NCBI GenBank assembly: GCA_026874595.1
Contig: CM049307.1
Coordinates: 43,096,362-43,160,361 of the forward strand
DNA from: Sipunculus nudus
Taxonomy: Eukaryota; Annelida; Sipuncula; Golfingiida; Sipunculidae
Direction of reading: 5' to 3'
DNA: 64,000 nt
The translations under genes were made by a program, and so were the position numbers. A model generated the notes under the pieces. That model saw only the letters and a list, made by a program, of their open reading frames with translations, had not been told where the DNA came from and did not search any database. Below, piece by piece: positions 50,446 through 61,589 of the stretch (the stretch's first letter is position 1; every line of letters starts with the position of its first letter).

Positions 50446-53400
50446 CTATAAGTTGCCTCGTACAGTTATTGCAGATTTCAGAAAATTGCCAAGAACTTGA
50501 ATACTTTCATAATCGTCACTTCCCATTATAAAGTCAAACATTTCTAGGTCACTATATGTATATATATGAGGGAAAATCTCGGTAGTTATGTTTAACATAT
50601 CTCTTCTTGGCCCATTCAGTTTTGGACATCGCATCAAAAAATGAAGTTCGTTCTCTATTTCATTCGGACAGAAGTTGCAAATTCGATTTTGAATAGATAT
50701 TTTCTGTGGTCTGTGGTATCTGCCCGATTCTATTAATAGATTATGTGAGCTGGTTCTTAACCTTGCTATGTTTTTTCTTAAATGAAAGTCTGTGATAACA
50801 GTAAGATAGGGTTCTTGTTTAAATTCTTTTTTGTATCTTGAATATGTTCTAAGTTTAGAATCTGGGTTGTGTTTAATGCTGTTTAATTCTTGTAACCATC
50901 GCTTTTTAAAGTCCAATATGGATAGTTTTTTAACTAATTTATGGAGATTTTGGTTTGTGGAGTCTTGATTGTGCCATATTTCACTCATGTCTAAGTATTG
51001 GAGGGTTGATTTAATAAAATATAACCATTTTAAGCTATTATTTTGTGAAAGATTTATATTTGTCATGTAACAGTCATATAAGACTGAGTCATTTGGGAGA
51101 TTAATGATTCTTATCCAATTTTTAATGGATGCAGATAGAATATCGATACTGACAGGAAGTCTACCCAATTCCCCTCTTACTGCAAAATTACTTGTACGTC
51201 TGTGTACTCCTAAGATATGTTTACAAAACATAAGATCTAAAGATTCTGGAGAATATTTGTCTATTACAGATATGGGGTTACTACTAAAGTATTTATCAGT
51301 ATCAAAAGTATAAGGCCCCCAAATTTCACAAGCATAGGTGAGTATTGGTTTAATCATTTTGTCGTACAAATTACAAAATGTATTTATATTATTATTACAT
51401 CCATATATAGATTTACTAAGTTTAAATAGACTTTTCTTAGCATTTTCTTTTAATTCTTTAAGTGCCATGCTGAAATTTCCATTCGCACTTATAGTTATAC
51501 CAAGATATTTGTAGGAGTTGCATGTTTCCAGCTGATGACCAGCTAGATTAAAAGTTTGTTTTATTTTTCTGCCAGATTTGTTAAAAATGATAATCTTTGA
51601 TTTTTTACAGTTTATTTTTAGTTTCCAGTCATCACAATATTTGTCTAATTTAAGTAGACAAGACTGGAGGCCCTTTTCTGAGGTAGATATGAGAATGACA
51701 TCATCTGCATATAGCAGACAGTTAACCTCTTTTCTATTTAGTGTGGCTGGGTCACATGTTTTATCAAATAGTTTTGGCAGATCATTAATAAATATATTAA
51801 ATAAGGTGGGGCTTAGGACACATCCCTGTTTTACCCCAACAGTTGTTGAAATATTATTTGAAAGTCCATGAGAGAGTTTTAACTGGACACTTGTGCCAGT
51901 ATACATATCTTTTATAATGTTGAGAAAGGTATTGCCTATATTGTACTGAAGGCATTTATATAAAAGGGCCTCATGCCAAACCCTGTCGAAAGCTTTTTGA
52001 AAATCGATGAAGCATGTGTATAAGAATTTTCCTTTTCCTAAAAGTTTTGTATATTTGTCGACAAGTGTACGAAGTACTAGTAAATGGTCACTTGTCCGCG
52101 ATTTTGCTTTGAAACCTATTTGCCATTCACTTATAATTTTATGTTTTTCTAAATAGTTAATAAGTCGATTATTTAGAATGCTACAAAATGTTTTCGACAC
52201 ACAACTTGTGACCGTAATACCCCTATAATTGTTAGGATCTAACCTATTTCCTCCTTTATGGAGTAAAGAGACTACACCTTGTTTCCAGCTTGAAGGGAAC
52301 AGGCCTGAGAGAAATATTAGATTGAATAATTTACAAAGTGCTCGAGATATTAAGGCTTTACTACTTTTAAGCATTTCATTTAAAAATCCATCTTTACCAC
52401 CAGCCTTACCATTTTTTAATTTTAATATGGCATTTTCAACTTCCTGATTTGTAATTTGAAAATCAAGTTCACCAAAATTTGGGGTAACATTAGACAAAGC
52501 AGCTGAAATTTCATTTTCTAAATTAATATTACCTGCTGGTAAATTTTGACAAGACATAATTTTTGAAAAGTGTTTTAACCATTCTGAGTGTGGTATACAA
52601 TCAGTTGAGTTGTTTTTCGAGTTTGTAATGTTTTCAAGTTCCCGGACAAGTTCCCAATATTTCCTTGGGTCAGAGGAGTAGAGGTTATTCAGAGATAATA
52701 AAATTTTATTCTTGGCTTCTCTTTCATCTCTTTTCGCACATTTTTTAAAGAGTTTTCGAGTCTTGTAGTAATTTTGTTTAATATTATAATCCAATGGTCT
52801 TTTTGTTACTTGATTACATAGTTATTTTAGATTTTTATATAGTAATTTTGTGCAAGGAGTCAAATGTTTAGGAAGATGTTTTTTCTTGCTTCTTCTATGA
52901 AGCCTCGCTTTCACCTTTAAACTGATTTCAGCTGCCCTGTGGATAAGGGCATTGAATTCATGTACGGCACCATTAACCGAATTTTCATTGGTATCATAAT
53001 CTTTTGAGCAATAGTAATCAATGTCTTGTTTGATAGCTGACAATGCTAGATGAAAGGCTGGACCACTTAGTTCCTGCCATACAAACTGTTTTGTATGTTC
53101 TTGAATATGCGACTCACTCTCAAGCAGTCTTGTGAAAGGTAGTATTTCCATATTACAATCCAGTGTAAAATTTAACATACAGTGATCTGAAAATAATGAC
53201 AACTTATTCACAGTAAGAGATGAGATATAATAAAAAATATCGCTGTCTATAATCACATAATCTAAACAACTGGGTATCTTCCCATTGCTACTGTAGCAAG
53301 TAAAATTACCAATTGAGTCACCGAGCTTACGTCCATTAGATACACAGAGGTTTAGAAGAGATTTTCCATTGTTGTTTAATGGTTTACTATCAAGATTACT

Positions 53401-54072
53401 GCGTTTGATTTGCTGGTCAACACAATAATTGCTAGGGAGAGGCAAAAATTTAAAGGAGTCATTTTGGATAAAATCAGCATTTATATTAGTATGGGCATTC
53501 ATGTCTCCCATTATAATACATTTACCTCTTTGGCTAGTGAACTTGGTGATTTCAGTAGTAATAGAGGAAAATTGATCAATTTCACTCGAAAAAGTTGAGC
53601 CTTCTGGAGGAATATACACATTTGCTATATAAATATCATGATTCCAGCCAAATTTTGTACCATTCAATTTAATCCAAATAGTGTCAGGGCTGGTAGATGG
53701 AATATAAGTATAGTTTTTAGAAATAGATTTAGGTATGTAAACTGCTACACCTCCATGGTGTCTGGTAGCCTTTGGATTTTTTGGTCTGCATTTCTTTATA
53801 ACTTCATATCCTTGAATGTCCATATTATCATCTGGGCTTGCATGTGTCTCGGAGAGGCCTATTATATGATATTTTGATAATATATGAATAAAATCATTAT
53901 CAAGAAATTTATTTTCACTTATGCCAGACATTATACTTCTTAGAATAAACACATGTATATCCCTATTTAAACTAATCATGATTTGTCCTCCAGGATAACA
54001 AAATTCAAAAGTCGATACATTCAAAGAATAACTGAGTTTACAATTGCTGGTACACAAATAATGATGTTTCAT
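50446..54072 (-). pseudogene. LINE endonuclease-reverse transcriptase polyprotein with one stop codon
   Basis: One frame of 1209 codons is broken only by a TAA at 52822-52824 (codon 417). The endonuclease half has the catalytic set HIIGLSETHA, IANVYIPP, GDMNAH, CLDYVIID and FSDH. The reverse transcriptase half has GGKDGF, NNYRGITVTS, IDFQKAFDRVWH, GVKQGCVLSPTLFN and LLYADDVILIS. The tail carries a zinc-like CNFC...ELHFLMRC motif. All polymerase and nuclease residues are in place, so this copy is young and lost activity through a single nonsense change, assuming the base is right. Confidence 0.9.
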
Positions 54073-55329
54073 AATCTGTAAAGTGAAATCTCATGTAAAA
54101 GTCTCATTCCCTTTGTCGCTTGCTGATCTGATCAATATATAACATTCAGGTGAAAAAGTAATATTATAGAATTAGCCAGGGGTACCATAATATTGCAATT
54201 CATACACACACATATACATATACATACATATGCATAAGCACACATACATACACATATATATACATATACATACATAAATTGTACCCGTGATAGTCACTGG
54301 TGTTTTATTTATATTACTATAAACTTTGCTCTAAATCACTGACCCAGAAAATAGTCTCGGGTTAGGCGAAATAATGAACCCCATAAATGTTATTGACATC
54401 TTGAAAACTTGGCCAAAAATCATAACATGTAGGAAAAAAAAAATAATAAAAAAAATTAAAAGGATATCAATATGTATCAATGACAATATCAGACAGACGT
54501 ACTTTCCATGATATACAGCAGTTAATTTCCCTTAAATTTGTAAATAATAAAAATAGAACGATCAACCAATATTTCAGGATATGATATTTAACTAAACTTT
54601 GAAATATAACACTACTACTGGTACTAATAATAATGTCTATGGTAGTAAAGTATAGTTTATTTCCCAATTTAAACAGTAAACGCTATAAGTTAACGGTGCT
54701 TTTTTAACAAAAAATGGAGTTGACAAAGGGAAATGACATGAAAACAGTTTTTACTGTAACATAATAGCACACTAGATTTATGTCATATTAAAAAGAACGT
54801 ATAATACAGACCAGAAAAAGGAACGTTTGCCTTCTCAGGTCACTCATGTTAAAATGGGCACTCGGTAAAACCCGGAATTTCCGAGGATATTCCGAGATCC
54901 CTCGGAATTAAAGTTTGAGCCATTTCCCTCGGCAGAGGATCCCTGACAGTAGAAAAAAGAACCCATACCTAAATAATGGCAATTATCTTCCCATATATTC
55001 AGGGTTCCGTTCGAATCTTCGATTTATTAAGGTACAGCGGACGATTTTTTTAACATCTTTTCGAACAGCCCTGCACGACTGCAATATTTCCTTATATTTT
55101 GGAAGCGTCTGCAGAATTCCCGGAGAATCAAGACCCACGGCGACCGGGCCCACTCAAAACCACACAAGTAAAAAACTGCAACTTTCTCCATTCCTGTTGA
55201 CAAATAAATTATTACCTGTTGCATTACATCCTTAATTCGTTTAATTCTTCTATATCGCATTATTTACATTATGATTTCATATATTAGGTCTATAGATAGT
55301 AGAGTATAATTGTGTAATAAATTGTACAA

Positions 55330-55333
<4 letters not shown>

Positions 55334-55381
<48 letters not shown>

Positions 55382-55424
55382 ATATTTAAAATCATGTATC
55401 AGTATTAAAAAATTATGTTAAACA

Positions 55425-55481
<57 letters not shown>
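55334..55481. repeat. Two (AT)n microsatellites
   Basis: AT runs at about 55334-55378 and 55428-55481, separated by about 50 bp, inside the left half of the inverted-repeat transposon. Confidence 0.9.
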
Positions 55482-55486
<5 letters not shown>

Positions 55487-55891
55487 TTGGCTGTATACCT
55501 AATCATATATTAGTTGATATATTTGTCACCCAGTGGTTATGTGTGTGTTAATTTATAACTTTATTATTTTATTTATGTATTTGTGTTATTTTTACTATTT
55601 CTCTGTTAGAACCAAAATCATATTTCATTGTGATGCACATGGCTGAATCATATAAATTTAACCTTGCAGCATAAGAAATTATAAGTAATAATGAATATGT
55701 AGAAAATGATCGACCACATGCAGGCAACCAGTCACTCGGATACTGAAAACAATTTAAGGAAACCCTACATGACACAGACGTCTAGGACACTTTAAAATTG
55801 CCTGTAAAGAATCAAAACACCGGGAAATGGGGATACAATTTAAGATTTACATAAGTTAGCAATGACAATAACATTCAGATTTTATTTACAG

Positions 55892-56412
55892 GCACACAAC
55901 ACTGGGTTGCTGTAGTGAATGAGAAAAATGAAATACATATTTTAGATAGTGCCGCTACAGGGGCGCTTACAACCAGTCTTAGAATACAATCGTCTAGACT
56001 ATATGGGAAGCCACAGTTTACTGAAAGTAAAGATTCAAAAATCCAACAACAAAAAATAGGCAGTGTGGACTGCGGTTTATTTTCAATAGCAAGCATTGTG
56101 GAATATATGTTTACCAAGATATTACCTACAACCACACAATACAACCATAATAGACTAAGAATCAATTTAATAAACTGTTAAGAAAAAGGAGCCCATTTCA
56201 GCCCATTTCCAAAAAAATCACTTACGAAATGCATCCCAAAGCCAAAATTTAATGAAAATATTTTATTAGGCATTGCCTTTGAATGTGGACTTTCAGATGA
56301 ATATGACAATCAAATTCAGTGTGGTAAATGTTTTAACTGGTATCACCTCCGTTGTGTTAAATTAGACAGAGTACCAAAAAGCAGCCTTACGATGTGTGTA
56401 AACTGTAAGTAA
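55892..56412 (+). pseudogene. Ulp1-type cysteine protease (C48) plus PHD finger, terminal exon with one stop
   Basis: Follows a good acceptor (CAGATTTTATTTACAG). The frame reads THQW-type QHWVAVVNE (catalytic His in HW), IHILDSAA (Asp), then VDCGLFSIASIVEY (catalytic Cys), a Ulp1/SENP signature. A TAA at 56179-56181 interrupts it. The same frame then continues KGAHFSPFPK into a C-terminal PHD-like finger, QCGKCFNWYHLRCVKL...LTMCVNCK, ending at 56410-56412. The upstream exons with the protease start are not visible. The Ulp1-PHD pairing is typical of transposon-encoded proteins in invertebrates; the role in transposition is not established. Confidence 0.82.
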
Positions 56413-57698
56413 GGTTTATAATGTACAAAGTATTCACTGATTTTAACTGTTTGTTGCATTTGTAAATATTTCATACAGGTATAACGTGTAGTCCATATGA
56501 TCATTGCAATTTTCATTTGTAAATATTTCAAACATTTTCACTTGGTATATTATGTATTTGATGACTTTTTCACTGTTCATTATGTAAATATTTCATACAT
56601 CAGCACCTTGTATAACATGTACTTCAGGAACATTTCACTCATCATTTGTAAATATTCCATACATTGTCAGCTGGTGGAATATGTATTTCAAGATGATGAT
56701 TTTACTGTCAATTGTACTTAATGCATAAAATAAAACATGGTGGTACTTGTAATTCATCTTTTTACTTTCCATTTGTAAATAATTCATATCTTGACACCAG
56801 GTATAACATTTTTTTTCTTTTTCATAATACTTGGGTATTTTAAATTCAATATTTCATAATGGTATCAGGTGTATTTCATGAGGCTTAATTTACTCTCAAT
56901 TTGTACATGTTTCATTTGATTATTATGGTTCAGTTGTTAAAAAATGATTTTTTCAAATGTGTTCCTTTGTTCATTGGACTAATAAAAATAGAATTTTAAT
57001 AATGCCAGTGGCAAATGACGACACAGATACTGCTGTACGTAGCCTCCCTGTCCAAATGTCATGCCATTTCCATTAATTGTAGAATCTCTCTCCATGCCCT
57101 GTCCCTTTCTTTAGTTGTGGCCTTCCACAATATTTCATGATCTTATAATCAGTAAGAGGAGTATATCTGATAAATCTACAATTCACTCTCCTTACTGGCC
57201 ATATCCCTTTTATCCAGGCCTGTCAGCTGTTTATACTCTCCAAGAATCCGCATGAAACCACCGGATTTAGGTATGATCCACCATAAACATGGCCGTCGTC
57301 CCGGGCCGATCAGATCTGGCTCGGAAAACCGTAGAATACGCCTTGAAAAGTCGACGATTAGAACGGAACCTTAAAGAAATGGGAAGTTAATTATTCATTT
57401 TATAGATATGGGTACTTTTTTTCCTACTGTCAGGAATCCTTTTCTGAGGAAAATGGCTCAAACTTTTATTCCAAGGAATCTCGGAATATCCTCGGAAATT
57501 CCGCGGAAATTCCGGGTTTTACCGTGTGCCGTTAAAATGTTTGTTTTGAGCGATGATCAGGGTAACCCACCAAGTCTCTGTTATCATAAGAGGAACAGAA
57601 GTGCTGCCCTCTTGTGGACACTTTAAAAAATAAAGTCTTGGAGCGAATACTTTGATCCCACATTCACAATAATGGTTCAGAGTTTGTCTTGTGGAAAC

Positions 57699-58655
57699 TT
57701 AACTTCCCGGGCGTTCGATCTGGACCTCTTTTCCATCAATTATCAATCGACCCCTCCAAAATCGGCATTTAAGATTGTTTCCGTGAGCTTTCTTCATTTG
57801 GGGGACGGCTTTCTTTTTTAATTTGTAATCGTCACTAGTCAAGTCTTCCACAAAGAAGACTCGACCCCTGCCGTCTTCATTGTCCTTTTCCCTTTGTGCT
57901 TTAAGTAGGCCGTTTCTTTGTGGCCGGCTGAACAGCCTGGCGATTATGTGTCGCTGGCCTTGGCCCTTTCTACCGGTACGGTGGGCATGTTCAATGGAGC
58001 CTATTATGGTGTCAAAAGGTTTGTCACCAAGCAGCCTTTGTTCTCTGATTACCTGGGCCACAACTTTCCGGCAATCTTCGCCCTTTTGCTCAGCTATACC
58101 AACCAGTCTGATGTTATATTGACGTCCATGTCTTTGTATATCTGTTAGTTTTTCTTTAACAACGCCAAGTTGGTCATCCTTCTCTTTGTTTTCACTTCTC
58201 AGTCTTTCAATCTCACGTTTCAAATTTGTGTTTTCTGTCTCTACCTTATCCATCCTACTCTTTAACTGCTGTACTGTGTTTTGTGTAAATTCAAGACTTT
58301 CCTTTGTTGACTCTAGTGTACCGTTTAACTCTGTATAATCAGTTTCTATCTTTTCTATATGTTTCCTCAGGCCCTGAATGTCACTCTGTACGGACTTTTT
58401 AAAAGACCCGATAGCCTCTGTTAATGTTTTTTCCAGCTCACCACATTTCTCGTCTATTGTCCTGGCTATATCTTCGCTTTCCATTGCCCCTGTCTGTTTA
58501 CTGACCGAACCGGTACGTGCTGGCGTGACACCTTTTGATTTTGATTTTGACTTTTCCTGTCCGTGTTCTAGATATTTTTCAATAGATAACTGACCTGTTT
58601 GTCCCTAATCACTTGTGCTTAATCCTTTTGACCTTGTTGTTGGGCCTTCTGCCAT
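57699..58655 (-). pseudogene. L1/Tx1 LINE ORF1 (RNA-binding coiled-coil protein), one early stop
   Basis: The probable true start is ATG at 58655 (MAEGPTTRSKGLSTSD), followed by a TAG at 58605-58607. The frame then runs uninterrupted to TAA at 57699, about 318 codons in all. From the internal Met at 58484 there are 261 residues. They form a long heptad coiled coil (about residues 10-115 of that stretch), then an RRM-like part with RQYNIRLVGIAEQKGED and a basic C-terminal domain ending RGRLIIDGKEVQIE. This is the L1 ORF1p layout: trimerising coiled coil, RRM, C-terminal domain, binding the element's RNA. Confidence 0.87.
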
Positions 58656-58713
58656 TCCTATATGGTTCAAACAGATTTTTTTTAAGAGAGCTCCACACGT
58701 GCGTCCGCTTTTT

Positions 58714-58724
58714 CCGCCATCTTG
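58714..58724 (-). promoter_or_regulatory. YY1-like motif at LINE 5' end
   Basis: CAAGATGGCGG lies within 20 bp of the element's 5' terminus, where human L1 has its YY1 site. Function here is inferred by position and sequence only. Confidence 0.5.
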
Positions 58725-58746
58725 ACCGGAAGACGATCACATCTTT

Positions 58747-59165
58747 GCAGGTTTCAAAAATTGAGAATAAAATGTGTAAAAATTAAAAAATAAGTCCAGG
58801 TGGCACCACCAGTCTGCTTAAACTGATGAAACATTCCATGACCAATAGCCATGCAAGTAATCATGGTTATCAATGCATTAGTTGTTACGATACTTGAGCT
58901 TTTGTATCAAATTTTACATTATTCCGGGGGGGGGGGGTTATTTTTTTTTATCCCCAAAGCTCAAAGACTATTCGTAACAGAGACCTAATTCGAGTATTCC
59001 AAGGAGATTTTTACGGACCTATCTGGGTGTCAAGACAGAAGATTTCAGGTTCAGCGGTTACGATTTGTGCCCTTTTAACGGACAGACGACCGGATGGCCG
59101 GAAGACCGGGCGAACGAGGGACAAAGAGTGATTGCTCAAGCTCAGATGACTTACAGTCAGCTGAG
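58747..59165. repeat. Minisatellite array, right part
   Basis: Continues the array cut at 41598: GCAGGTTTCAAAAATTGAG, GGTGGCACCACCAGTCTGC, GTAACAGAGACCTAATT and GAAGATTTCAGGTTCA words match 40.98-41.55 kb. It ends in GGACAGACGACCGGATGG and GCTCAAGCTCAGATGAC. A G12 run lies at 58926-58937. Confidence 0.8.
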
Positions 59166-61209
59166 CTAATAAACGATTATCTTAGATCCATCGCTCTCTG
59201 GCCGTTAAATGACGACCCCCTGTAGGCAGTTACTTGGCATATGTGGTAAATACTTAAGACCATTATGCTCTAAATACCTAAGATATAAAGGCGCCCGAGT
59301 CTATAGATATTTTCTGCTTGAACTCAATATTTTCCAGACATTTGTTAAGGTTTCAGTTGGAGAGAGACAACTACAATTTTATGAATATATCCATAAATAT
59401 ATAAACCAGACAGGAACGGGTGAGTTAATATAATAAGAAATGAATAATGATCATAACAGGTGAGGGGGTCCAAATGCAACTATGGTCTAAATGGGGATGC
59501 CAGTCGGTGTTTTCGTCCAGCAGTACGGATCTTTTAATGTAAAGCTAACATTTAGAAACACTTGTTATATGAAACAAAACATACAAGAACAGATGTCTGT
59601 ATGTGATCATTGATTCAACCCTAAAACGTATCTGAGGCTCACTTTATACAAAATCGATTGGAGCAGCCCAAAACCTTTTCTAAGCTCCATAGAAAATAAT
59701 GACTTGCAACAAACTCACGGCTATTCTAACAGATGCATAGATTGTCTAGACAGCAAATATGTTCATGTATGTGTACATGTATGTGTCTCCATATTTAAAT
59801 AAATTCACTAAGATTTTACAATTGTCTTCCAATACCAATAAAAATACTTCCAAATGTATCTGTGCATGCATTCTCTGATTTAAAATAATTTATTTCAGTA
59901 AGAAAGCATTATCTTTTTAAGATGATACTGTTGTTTTAATGAATATTAACTTATGTTATATTTGCCACAATATTTATCTAAAATTTTGATAACCAGTGTT
60001 ATTTGTGCTAGTGCGAGTGAACACCGATAAGTGAAGTACTGCTGTGGTTTCTATACATCTGTTGTGGATTGTTTTCGTTATAATTATGACTCACAGGCTG
60101 TTCTTGGAAACCAAACAGGTAAGGACAGCAATAGATGTTTTATTTTAACAGTTTGCTCATTAGCACATATCAAATCTTTACGTTTTAGGCATGTGGGGTG
60201 ATGTAGGGTAAAAGCAAGAGTTTAGTCAACTAAAGAGAAGAAGGAAATGTTTCAGATAGTTTAACCTGGACCACAAAGTGTCTCAGGTAACACCAAATTT
60301 TGCTATGGGCTAAGGAGCCATTGCAAGAGATTTGTGAACTTTAAAATTGATTGGTTGACGGCTCACATAGATTTTAGACAATTTTCAGCTTCAGTTTCCC
60401 AGATTTTTAATATATCACAGACTTAAAGATTAAACATATTCAGAACATTACTGAATGTGCTAGATGTTCACAATAGTACCAAACGTCAGGCGTTTCCTAT
60501 GTATACACAAATACGAGTACATAACCTTTCTCTATGAATGCGAATACGGACACACAATATTGTATTCTCAATACATTCAAATACGAATAATGAATACCAT
60601 ATCCCCATGTTTGTTTTGTGCAAAGCATGTTTTAATGTTATATCCATGTTACTTCTATATTTTCATTAAACCAACATATCACCAATGAGCCTAGACTACG
60701 TAATTAGTATAATAAATCATTCGGGCGAAAATTAAAGCTTATGTATCTTAGAATGCTTATTTTTTACATCGGTAATGCAGCTGCATTTTAGGACATGGAC
60801 CTATTCGTCAGTGCTTTCTGTTCTTGTAAAATGTGTGGGTCTTCTGTTTAATATTGGAGAAAACTGGGTGTACAGTTACTCCTAAATATTTGCAAGGTGG
60901 GAAATTCTGTTTTTTTTTTTGGAATTAAAGTGGTTCAGTGTTTGGAACCGCCGTGATTGGAAACCATGAGTTCTGTCCTTCGAGTAATTACCTTCATACC
61001 TAAGATAATAATTCTACAAGTGATGTATCTGTGGTTTGTTCTAACTACCGTGTCAATGAAATTTACCAAATGATCTGCAAATCAACCTGATTGATAGATT
61101 TTTTTATCTAAAAACCATACTTTGGTCATACCTTTTTTTCAAACCTAGTGCCTCGAATTGGCTGCTGTACACCAAAGCATTTTTCACAACAACCTAACTT
61201 TGGATTACA

Positions 61210-61420
61210 CACCGGCTCCAGTGGTTCAGAGGTAAATCACAGGACTCAAAGCAGGGAGGTCGTGAGTGTAAGTCTCAGCCGAGCAGCGGTGAGATTTCTC
61301 ACGGTCGGTCCCCACTCTTGGTGAGTCCTCTGCAGGCTTGACGGAAAGGCAGTTCCCCATGGATGTGTATCACTCACAAACGAGTGCGTCTTGGCGGGGG
61401 GGGGGGGGGGGGGGGGGTTA
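61210..61420 (+). mobile_element. tRNA-derived SINE ending in a G22 run
   Basis: The head GGCTCCAGTGGTTCAGAGGT and the B-box-like GTGAGTGTAAGTCTC are spaced as in a tRNA, followed by a body with CACTCTTGGTGAGTCC. It ends at an uninterrupted run of 22 G (61396-61417). Absent from the matching place in duplication unit 1. Confidence 0.65.
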
Positions 61421-61589
61421 TGACCCAGCAATGGGGATGATTACACATCCACGACCGAATGGTGCGGTAGACATCTGGACTTGGTGACTCAAGGATATTA
61501 AATACTATAAAGTAAGCGAGTGCAACTGCCCTGTCGAGTATACACTCTAAATAATGCTATAACCAGGATCTTTACGGTATCTTCACATG

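Larger units (their letters stand above)
49989..54110 (-). mobile_element. Second LINE, nearly intact, non-L1 type
   Basis: Minus-strand order: a short 5' region, one endonuclease-reverse transcriptase frame (54072-50446), a 3' UTR with a 34-36-bp minisatellite, then AATAAACTCA and a short (ATTCA)n tail ending near 49989. An AATAAA plus short tandem tail instead of poly(A) separates it from the L1/Tx1 element. The 5' limit and target duplication were not found. No RNase H domain is visible; a Jockey/CR1-group or related clade is likely. Confidence 0.82.
54857..57530. mobile_element. DNA transposon with long terminal inverted repeats and 9-bp duplication
   Basis: The ends GGCACTCGGTAAAACCC and GGGTTTTACCGTGTGCC (inverted) extend into arms of about 180 bp that share CGGAATTTCCG, GATATTCCGAGAT and TTGAGCCATTT. 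The flanks carry GTTAAAATG at 54848-54856 and 57531-57539. A 9-bp duplication with long arms fits Mutator-like elements. The KDZ/Zisupton group (8-bp or so duplications, sometimes with Ulp1) is an alternative. The only cargo seen is a Ulp1-PHD exon; no transposase is visible, so the copy is probably non-autonomous. Confidence 0.85.
45650..57690. other. 12-kb insert inside the LINE, composite
   Basis: Separates ORF2 from ORF1 of the host LINE. It contains, left to right, AT-rich non-coding DNA, a roughly 550-bp tandem repeat (47.1-49.2 kb), a second LINE (50-54.1 kb), an ACAT-type microsatellite (54206-54278) and a long-inverted-repeat DNA transposon (54857-57530). I could not find a target duplication for the outermost insert; 45.65-47.1 kb shows nothing I can name. 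Confidence 0.65.
41599..58730 (-). mobile_element. L1/Tx1-type LINE, full length but split by 12 kb of later insertions
   Basis: Identical 16-bp target copies AGACGATCACATCTTT flank it (41583-41598 and 58731-58746), and the host minisatellite continues across the site. Minus-strand order is a 5' end with CAAGATGGCGG (58724-58714), ORF1 (58655-57699), [insert about 57690-45650], ORF2 (45640-41875), a short 3' UTR and oligo(A) tails (T runs at 41687-41706 and 41596-41605 on the plus strand). Without the insert it would be about 5.1 kb, a usual size for the family. The exact insert borders are not resolved. Confidence 0.85.

Noticed and set aside
54915-55260. ORFs on both strands near 55 kb
   Set aside because: They overlap the terminal inverted repeat of a transposon and show no domain.
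57408-57626. 72-residue plus-strand ORF
   Set aside because: Crosses the right inverted repeat and its target duplication, so it cannot be an old gene.
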